A DNA stretch of 10,565 nt from NCBI GenBank assembly GCA_964651495.1, contig CAZYWP010000110.1:1-10565 (forward strand), written 5' to 3'. The DNA is from CAZNVB01 sp964651495. GTDB lineage: Bacteria; Acidobacteriota; Aminicenantia; Aminicenantales; UBA8522. Positions 5,944 through 10,565 of this stretch are shown here, one piece after another. A program made the translations under genes and the position numbers. Under the pieces are notes generated by a model, which did no database searches, had not been told where the DNA came from, and saw nothing but the letters and a program-made list of their open reading frames with translations. How positions within the stretch are numbered: the stretch's first letter is position 1; every line of letters starts with the position of its first letter.

Positions 5944-8900
5944 TGCAGCTCCCTGAATTTTCCGTCAACAGAAGAGTCACCACCACCATGATCGCTATGA
6001 TCATGGTCGTCGTGGGACTGATCTCTTTTTCCCGGTTGGGGTTGGATTTCTTCCCCGACCTCGAATTTCCCACGGTCTCGGTCATCACCACCTACCGCGG
6101 CGCCTCCTCCGAGGACCTGGAGAAAACAATCACCAAGTCGCTGGAGCAGATCGTCAGCTCGATCAGCCGGGTGAAGAAGGTGACTTCCATCACCACGGAA
6201 GGAGTTTCGGCCATCAGTGTAGAGTTCGAGTGGGGCACGAACCTCGATTTTGCCGCCCAGGATATCCGCGACCAGATCGGACTGTACCGGCAGTATCTTC
6301 CGTCTGAAGCGGACGACCCCCTGGTCGTCAAGTTCAACCTGGCCCAGCTTCCCATCGTCTTTTGGGGCGTCACCGGCAACCGGCCGACCTCCGAGCTGCA
6401 AAAGCTGATCGAAGACGACGTCGCTCCGCGCCTGGAGAGAATCGACGGAGTGGCCTCGGCCCGGGTGTTTTCCACCGAAGTCCGCGAGATTCTGGTGGAC
6501 GTCGATAAAACCGCCCTGGAGAGCAGAAGGCTCTCCATCGACCGCGTCATCGGCGCGCTGGCCGTCGAAAACGTCAACCTCCCGGCCGGCTATCTTGTGG
6601 AGAGACATGCGGATTTCGTCGTCCGGACGATGGGCGAATTCCAGTCGCTCGACGACATCCGGCGCGTCGTTATCGGGGCCACGGCGACGGGAGAACCGAT
6701 CTTTCTCGGTGACATCGCCGAGGTCAAGGACACCCTGAAAGAGTCGCGCTATGTGGGGAGGATCCAGCAGCAGAAGGGCTGTTTCCTGATGATCAGCAAG
6801 CGCTCCGGGGCCAACACCGCGACGACCGGAGCCCAGGTCAAAAAAGCACTGGTTGAGATCCAGAAAACCCTTCCGCCCGATATCAAGTTTTTCATGGCCA
6901 TGGACCAGTCGGAAATGGTCCAGATGGTCGCCAGCAAGACGGTGGACAACGCCTGGCAGGGCGGCATCCTGGCCATCCTGCTTATCTTTCTCTTCCTGCG
7001 GAACTGGCGGCCGACCCTGATCATCGCCCTGGCTATTCCTTTATCGATCATTGCCACCTTTATTTCATTTTATGCGGCCGGGTACACGCTCAACATGCTG
7101 ACCCTGGGAGGCCTGACCCTGGGCGTCGGTATGCTGGTGGACAATGCCATCGTCGTCATCGAGAACACGTTCCGGCACATCGAGGAAGGAAAAGAGAGAA
7201 AGAAGGCGGCCATCCTGGGCGCCTCGGAAGTCGGCATGGCCATCACGGCCTCCACTCTGACGACGATCGTTGTTTTCCTGCCGATGATTTTCGCCCAGGG
7301 TATCACAGGGAAAATGACCCGCAGCCTGGCCCTGGCCATCACGTTTTCCTTGATTTCTTCCTTATTTGTCGCCCTGACCATCGTTCCGCTGCTTTCCTAC
7401 CAGCTGTTCAAAAAGTATGACTGGCAGGGCTCGAACGGAAAGCAGGTCAAAGCCAAACAGCCTCAGTTCCAAAAAGGCCGCGACCTCTACCGGAAATGGC
7501 TGACCTGGGCCCTCGAGCGCCGTCGCCTGGTGCTTGGGGGGGCGGTGGGGATATTTGTCTTGTCCCTGGCGCTCGTCCCTTTCCTCGGGACCGAATTCAT
7601 GCCCGCCCAGGACCGCAGCATGATTCTTTTAAAGGTCAAGATGCCGATCGGAACGGCCCTCGAAGAAACCGACCGCGTCGTGTCCATCGTCGAAAACCTG
7701 ATGTCCCAGCAGCCGGAAATCGAGATCATTACCGCCCAGGCGGGTTCGGGAGCCGAGGAAGACGCCAGCGATGCCGGGAGCGCGATGAGCAACGCCGGCC
7801 CCCATGAAGGGCTGCTCTGGGTCGGACTGGTGAACAAGAGCCATAGAAAACACACCGACCTCCAACTCCTGGAAATCATCCGCGGCAAGCTGCCCAAGCT
7901 CGAGAACGTCAAGTTCGAAGCGGTCGATATGAGTCAGATAATGATGGGCGGAGCGAGCGCCCCGGTGGAGATCAAGATCTTCGGTAAAGACCTGACCGAG
8001 CTTAAGAAAATCGCCGACGGCGTCGTCCTCAGGATCCAGGATGTCCCGGGACTTCGGGACGTCGCTCATTCGCTGAGCCAGGGCAAGCCCGAGTACCAGA
8101 TCAGAGTGGACCGGGAGCGGACGGCCAAGCTCGGACTCATGGTCAGCCAGGTGGCGAACACCGTCCAGGCGGCGACTCTCGGCCGGGTGGCCACGCGCTA
8201 TCGCGAAGAGAGCGAGGAGATCGACCTGCGGGTCCGGTTCCAGAAACAGTACCGGGACAACATCCGGGAGGTCGAGAATATTCCCATCGTGACTCCGCTC
8301 AATAAAGTGGTTTACCTCGGCCAGGTGGCCGAAATCGACAAAGGGGAAGGGCCCATCCAGATCAACCGCGAGAACCAGTCCCGCCTGGTCACCGTGCGGG
8401 CGAACATCGCCGGCCGGGACCTGGGGAGCGTGGTCAGAGACATCAGGCAGAGATTGGAGACGGTCCAGAGACAGCTCCCGCCGGGGTACTTCCTGGAATT
8501 CGGCGGCTCCTATGATGATATGCAGGACGCCTTCAAAGTCCTGGCCTGGGCCTTCGCTCTGGCCTCTCTGCTGGTCTTCATGGTCATGGCTTCCCAGTTC
8601 GAGTCGGTCCGGCATCCCTTCATCATCATGTTCACCATTCCTCTTGGCCTGATTGGAGTTGTGCTCGGGCTGCTCGTGGCCGGGCGGCCGATCAGCCTGC
8701 CGGTGCTGATCGGGTTCATCCTCCTGGCCGGGATCGCCGTCAACAACGCCATCGTCATGATCGATTACATGAACCAATTGAGGCGGAGCGGAGTGGACAA
8801 ACATGAAGCCATCATTCAGGGAGCGGTCACCCGCTTGCGCGCCGTTCTTCTGACAGCCCTGACGACAATCCTGGGCATGCTGCCGATGGCGATCAGCCGG

Positions 8901-9041
8901 TCGGAGGGAGCCGAATTCCGGGCGCCGATGGCAGTCACCGTCCTCGGTGGTCTTACGGCCACCACTTTCCTGACGCTGTTCGTCATCCCGGTTATCTACA
9001 GCTTGTTCGAGAGGGTTTCGTTCAAGAAGGCGAAAATTTAG
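5943..9041 (+). CDS. RND-family efflux pump, inner membrane (AcrB/HAE-1-like)
   Basis: A 1032-residue proton-driven RND transporter of full family length. It has the usual duplicated layout: TM1 at about 12-30, large periplasmic loop 31-335, TM2-6 at about 338-488, a cytoplasmic linker, TM7 at about 529-547, second periplasmic loop 550-862, TM8-12 at about 866-1022. The TM4 motif is GMLVDNAIVVIEN with D400 and N401, where E. coli AcrB has two aspartates. In TM10, GIAVNNAIVMIDY (930-942) has N934-N935 at or next to the position of the AcrB lysine 940; D941 may contribute. Such DN/NN pumps are a known branch, so it is probably functional. A flexible acidic segment at 604-619 (AEEDASDAGSAMSNAG) lies in the second periplasmic loop. 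GAGGT at 5932-5936 serves as ribosome binding site. Substrate unknown; a drug, lipid or other amphiphile is more likely than a metal, but that is inference. Its stop overlaps that of the opposite-strand gene. Confidence 0.95.
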   Translation: MQLPEFSVNRRVTTTMIAMIMVVVGLISFSRLGLDFFPDLEFPTVSVITTYRGASSEDLEKTITKSLEQIVSSISRVKKVTSITTEGVSAISVEFEWGTNLDFAAQDIRDQIGLYRQYLPSEADDPLVVKFNLAQLPIVFWGVTGNRPTSELQKLIEDDVAPRLERIDGVASARVFSTEVREILVDVDKTALESRRLSIDRVIGALAVENVNLPAGYLVERHADFVVRTMGEFQSLDDIRRVVIGATATGEPIFLGDIAEVKDTLKESRYVGRIQQQKGCFLMISKRSGANTATTGAQVKKALVEIQKTLPPDIKFFMAMDQSEMVQMVASKTVDNAWQGGILAILLIFLFLRNWRPTLIIALAIPLSIIATFISFYAAGYTLNMLTLGGLTLGVGMLVDNAIVVIENTFRHIEEGKERKKAAILGASEVGMAITASTLTTIVVFLPMIFAQGITGKMTRSLALAITFSLISSLFVALTIVPLLSYQLFKKYDWQGSNGKQVKAKQPQFQKGRDLYRKWLTWALERRRLVLGGAVGIFVLSLALVPFLGTEFMPAQDRSMILLKVKMPIGTALEETDRVVSIVENLMSQQPEIEIITAQAGSGAEEDASDAGSAMSNAGPHEGLLWVGLVNKSHRKHTDLQLLEIIRGKLPKLENVKFEAVDMSQIMMGGASAPVEIKIFGKDLTELKKIADGVVLRIQDVPGLRDVAHSLSQGKPEYQIRVDRERTAKLGLMVSQVANTVQAATLGRVATRYREESEEIDLRVRFQKQYRDNIREVENIPIVTPLNKVVYLGQVAEIDKGEGPIQINRENQSRLVTVRANIAGRDLGSVVRDIRQRLETVQRQLPPGYFLEFGGSYDDMQDAFKVLAWAFALASLLVFMVMASQFESVRHPFIIMFTIPLGLIGVVLGLLVAGRPISLPVLIGFILLAGIAVNNAIVMIDYMNQLRRSGVDKHEAIIQGAVTRLRAVLLTALTTILGMLPMAISRSEGAEFRAPMAVTVLGGLTATTFLTLFVIPVIYSLFERVSFKKAKI

Positions 9042-10177
9042 TATCTTAGGAACGCGCCGATTTTGCCGTAACGGTCGAGCCTGGAAGGCGGCGTGATATA
9101 GCGGACCCGGGACTTCTTGTCCATGGCCGCGTGGACGCTTTCGTGGACGATGTCCAGGACTTTATCCGTCTTGACCTGGCAGACCGGGCAGCGGAGCTCC
9201 TCCAGATAGAGAAAGCGGCACTTCGGGCAGACCCGGCCTTCCCGGGAGAAATTGCGGGTCAGGACGAGGGTCTGGACCTCGACGGCGTTGAGACTCCGCA
9301 GCACCTCCTTCATGCCGGAGGCCGCCCGGCCTCCCTTTTCAATCTCAGCTACCAGCGTCTGGGCCAGCGCGGCCTCCTCCTCTTTCTTGAGCTTTTTTTC
9401 GATCTCCACCGCCTGCTTCAAGATCCTGTCTTTGGAGTCGCTGGAATTCGTCTTCAGCCAGCCCTTGAGTCTCTCCTTCAAATAGGGGTGAAGCAGGGGC
9501 TCGATATGAGAACGGTACTCCTCCTTGCAGCCCAGGAAGAGCCAGTCGAATCGATCTCTCTTGAACAGTTCGAAGGTCTTTTGCGCCGCCTTTTTGAAGT
9601 GGTCGTGGAGATGGGCGTCGATATGCCTCTCGATCCGCTTCGACTCATACCCCTGCCATCCTCCTTCCCGGACCCGGCTGGGGACATCGCCGCTCAGCTT
9701 CTCGAGGAGGGCGATTTCTTCCATGAAGACATGGTACCAGCGGGCCTCCTGGCGCTCGAGGATCAGGGCGCAAATGGGATGGTATTCGTCAAGGATGGAG
9801 GCGAGCGGCCTGACATACGGGCTGCGGTCAAAAAAGACGTGGTTGCGGGGGGATCTCGGCAAGGCCAGGTCTTGCCAGAAATTTGCCCCCGAGCAGGAAA
9901 AAATGGCCAGCCCCGGGGCGTTGTGCAAGGGCAATGACTGCGCGCCGAACCGGCCGATCTTGTCCAGGTCGCGGGCGAGCGATTCTTTCCTCGCCCGGCT
10001 GGCGTCCAGGGATTCGAGCCGGGTCCGGCCTTCGTTTAGCAAGTTCTTGAAGGAGACGGCGATCTCCTTTTTGCTCAACCGGCCTTTGTCGGTGTCCAGA
10101 TAGAACGATGTCGTCATCAGACTGTCGCTCTTGAGCCGGGCAAGAGCCTGAATTTGTTTTTGTGAACTGAATTTCAT
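9038..10177 (-). CDS. Bacterial eRF1/Vms1-like (baeRF-type) protein with GGWQ loop and zinc ribbon
   Basis: A 379-residue cytoplasmic protein resembling bacterial homologues of archaeo-eukaryotic release factor eRF1 (baeRF families). An N-terminal domain starts with SFYLDTDKG (24-32). The central eRF1 domain 2-like region at about 133-218 has strand PICALILE (134-141), RWYHV (146-150), then REGGWQGYESKRIERHIDAH (170-189), where G172-G173-W174-Q175 sits where eRF1 has its catalytic GGQ loop followed by an Arg-rich helix. A domain 3-like region at about 250-345 includes a charged helix (KKLKKEEEAA, 261-270), VQTLVLTRNF and a zinc ribbon, CPKC (C317, C320) and CPVC (C330, C333). Known relatives (Vms1/ANKZF1) release nascent chains from stalled ribosomes; that role here is inferred. 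The start at 10177 has the strongest Shine-Dalgarno in the window. Alternatives: a stress or regulatory member without hydrolase activity. Confidence 0.8.
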   Translation of the reverse strand: MKFSSQKQIQALARLKSDSLMTTSFYLDTDKGRLSKKEIAVSFKNLLNEGRTRLESLDASRARKESLARDLDKIGRFGAQSLPLHNAPGLAIFSCSGANFWQDLALPRSPRNHVFFDRSPYVRPLASILDEYHPICALILERQEARWYHVFMEEIALLEKLSGDVPSRVREGGWQGYESKRIERHIDAHLHDHFKKAAQKTFELFKRDRFDWLFLGCKEEYRSHIEPLLHPYLKERLKGWLKTNSSDSKDRILKQAVEIEKKLKKEEEAALAQTLVAEIEKGGRAASGMKEVLRSLNAVEVQTLVLTRNFSREGRVCPKCRFLYLEELRCPVCQVKTDKVLDIVHESVHAAMDKKSRVRYITPPSRLDRYGKIGAFLRY

Positions 10178-10181
10178 TCAG

Positions 10182-10188
10182 CCTCCTT
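10182..10188 (-). promoter_or_regulatory. Full Shine-Dalgarno for the eRF1-like gene
   Basis: AAGGAGG on the minus strand, 4 bases before the ATG. It fixes the start at 10177; the spacing is slightly short. Confidence 0.75.
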
Positions 10189-10264
10189 AGTGGATTTATT
10201 AGCGCGGACAGAAAGAAAGGCAGAACACTGGCGAATTCTTATTTAGTTTTTTCCGTTTCCCAAG

Positions 10265-10282
10265 AAAGGCTTGAAAGGCTTG
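10265..10282. repeat. Two-copy 9-base tandem repeat
   Basis: AAAGGCTTG occurs twice in perfect tandem (10265-10273 and 10274-10282). It lies in the probable leader of the eRF1-like gene. No function is evident; it could be a regulator site or chance duplication. Confidence 0.5.
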
Positions 10283-10305
10283 CTCGTGAATACCACGCAC
10301 CAATA

Positions 10306-10334
10306 TAAATAAGAGCCGGGGGGGACTTTGTCAA
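10306..10334 (-). promoter_or_regulatory. Candidate promoter for the eRF1-like gene
   Basis: On the minus strand: perfect TTGACA (10334-10329), a 17-base spacer containing seven C in a row, then TATTTA (10311-10306), a weak -10 with the TA start kept. The implied leader is about 120 bases. TATATT a few bases further on is a better hexamer, but its spacer is too long. Confidence 0.35.
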
Positions 10335-10346
10335 GTGCTTCCTCAC

Positions 10347-10375
10347 TTTACTGTTTTGGCGGAGACGGCTATAAT
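10347..10375 (+). promoter_or_regulatory. Promoter of tRNA-Leu
   Basis: TTTACT (10347-10352, 4 of 6), 17-base spacer, perfect TATAAT (10370-10375). The expected start near 10382 leaves only about 7 bases before the mature tRNA. The GC-rich stretch GGGGCGC (10378-10384) right after the -10 is typical of stable-RNA promoters under growth-rate or stringent control. Confidence 0.7.
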
Positions 10376-10388
10376 ATGGGGCGCTTAT

Positions 10389-10472
10389 GCGGAAGTGGCG
10401 GAATTGGCAGACGCGTAAGCCTCAGGAGTTTATGGCCGCAAGGCCGTGAGGGTTCGAGTCCCTCCTTCCGCA
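10389..10472 (+). tRNA. tRNA-Leu (anticodon CAG)
   Basis: An 84-base class II tRNA folds cleanly. The acceptor stem GCGGAAG pairs with CTTCCGC with discriminator A; D arm GCG/CGC with a GG-containing loop; anticodon stem TAAGC/GTTTA with one G-T pair and loop CTCAGGA giving anticodon CAG; long variable arm with GGCC-GCAA-GGCC; T arm GAGGG/CCCTC with loop TTCGAGT. The long variable arm and discriminator A fit leucine. It reads CUG codons, which are frequent in the neighbouring genes. CCA is not encoded (TTT follows), so it must be added after processing. Confidence 0.96.
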
Positions 10473-10478
10473 TTTTAT

Positions 10479-10509
10479 GGGGGCGGCTCTCGACCGAGAA
10501 CCGTCCCCC
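10479..10509 (+). terminator. Hairpin after tRNA-Leu, terminator-like without T-run
   Basis: GGGGGCGG (10479-10486) pairs with CCGTCCCCC (10501-10509) with one bulged T, and TCTCG (10488-10492) pairs with CGAGA (10495-10499) around a 2-base loop with one mismatch beneath. The stem is very stable, but what follows is CGTTCAGCCCC and not a T-run. It may protect the tRNA precursor 3' end or cause weak termination. Confidence 0.4.
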
Positions 10510-10527
10510 CGTTCAGCCCCCTCGCTC

Positions 10528-10565
10528 ATGAAGCATATTCTTCTCGTCAACCCCTGGATCACCGA
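10528..10565 (+). CDS. Start of a gene cut by the window edge, possibly a B12-binding radical SAM protein
   Basis: The ATG at 10528 opens 12 codons, MKHILLVNPWIT, which run off the window. The first-strand pattern KHILLVNPW resembles the beginning of B12-binding-domain radical SAM proteins, where a short beta strand ending in NP opens the cobalamin-binding Rossmann-type domain. Twelve residues are too few to be sure: other Rossmann-fold proteins such as glycosyltransferases begin in a similar way. No clear Shine-Dalgarno precedes the ATG, and the upstream hairpin ends 18 bases before it. Confidence 0.45.
   Translation, partial: MKHILLVNPWIT

Noticed and set aside
5538..6608. Minus-strand open frame across the adaptor-pump junction
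   Set aside because: Same reason: antisense shadow in GC-rich coding DNA, no start signals and no domain.
7629..8804. 391-codon minus-strand open frame inside the pump gene
   Set aside because: Antisense shadow; the composition is His/Asp-rich and repeats the pattern of the other shadows.
9386..9401. Run of seven T (9393-9399) as a plus-strand terminator for the pump operon
   Set aside because: No stable hairpin precedes it, and it encodes the Lys/Glu-rich helix of the minus-strand gene.
9131..9937. 268-codon plus-strand open frame opposite the eRF1-like gene
   Set aside because: The minus strand has a full Shine-Dalgarno, a GGWQ loop and a zinc ribbon; the plus frame has none of these.
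10389..10472. tRNA-Leu as an integration site for a mobile element
   Set aside because: No second copy of its 3' end and no adjacent integrase within the window.

Overview
The window is a GC-rich (roughly 60%) chromosomal segment of a Gram-negative, double-membraned bacterium. The diderm call rests on a complete tripartite RND efflux set: an outer-membrane TolC-type channel with a cleavable signal peptide, a lipoprotein-type periplasmic adaptor, and an inner-membrane RND pump. The taxon cannot be fixed from sequence alone. The mix of a bacterial eRF1-like protein, a DN-type RND pump and a B12/radical-SAM-like start would suit a lineage such as Acidobacteriota, Aminicenantota or a deltaproteobacterial relative, but that is a guess. 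I see no phage, IS element, CRISPR array or other mobile element.

Layout. (1) Bases 1-205: a leader with strong inverted repeats, including a possible pseudoknot, then a near-consensus promoter. (2) 206-1728: a two-gene unit, a metallo-beta-lactamase-fold (glyoxalase II-like) hydrolase overlapping the start of a XerD-type tyrosine recombinase by 4 bases. (3) 1729-1910: two GC-rich hairpins, then a short AT-rich palindromic island. (4) 1911-2642, minus strand: an unrecognised exported protein. (5) 2643-2788: a compact divergent control region in which the two candidate promoters share one -35 block, with TetR-type half-sites just downstream on the efflux side. (6) 2789-9041: the efflux operon tetR - tolC-like - adaptor - RND pump, with gene junctions of ATGA overlap, 18-base gap and TAATG overlap. 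(7) 9038-10177, minus strand: a bacterial eRF1/Vms1-like protein carrying a GGWQ loop and a zinc ribbon, whose stop codon overlaps that of the pump gene. (8) 10178-10388: a second divergent control region. (9) 10389-10472: tRNA-Leu(CAG). (10) The first 12 codons of a further gene run off the right edge.

Working together. The TetR protein most likely represses its own operon, so that a pump substrate releases expression of a three-part export machine spanning both membranes. The exported orphan protein fires from the same control region in the opposite direction and may be co-regulated. The eRF1-like protein and tRNA-Leu both belong to translation but are divergently transcribed from separate promoters. 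The hydrolase and recombinase are co-transcribed housekeeping-type genes with no evident functional link to the pump. The most notable items are the GGWQ-loop release-factor-like protein, the shared -35 divergent promoter with its operator half-sites, and the unrecognised exported protein facing the efflux operon.
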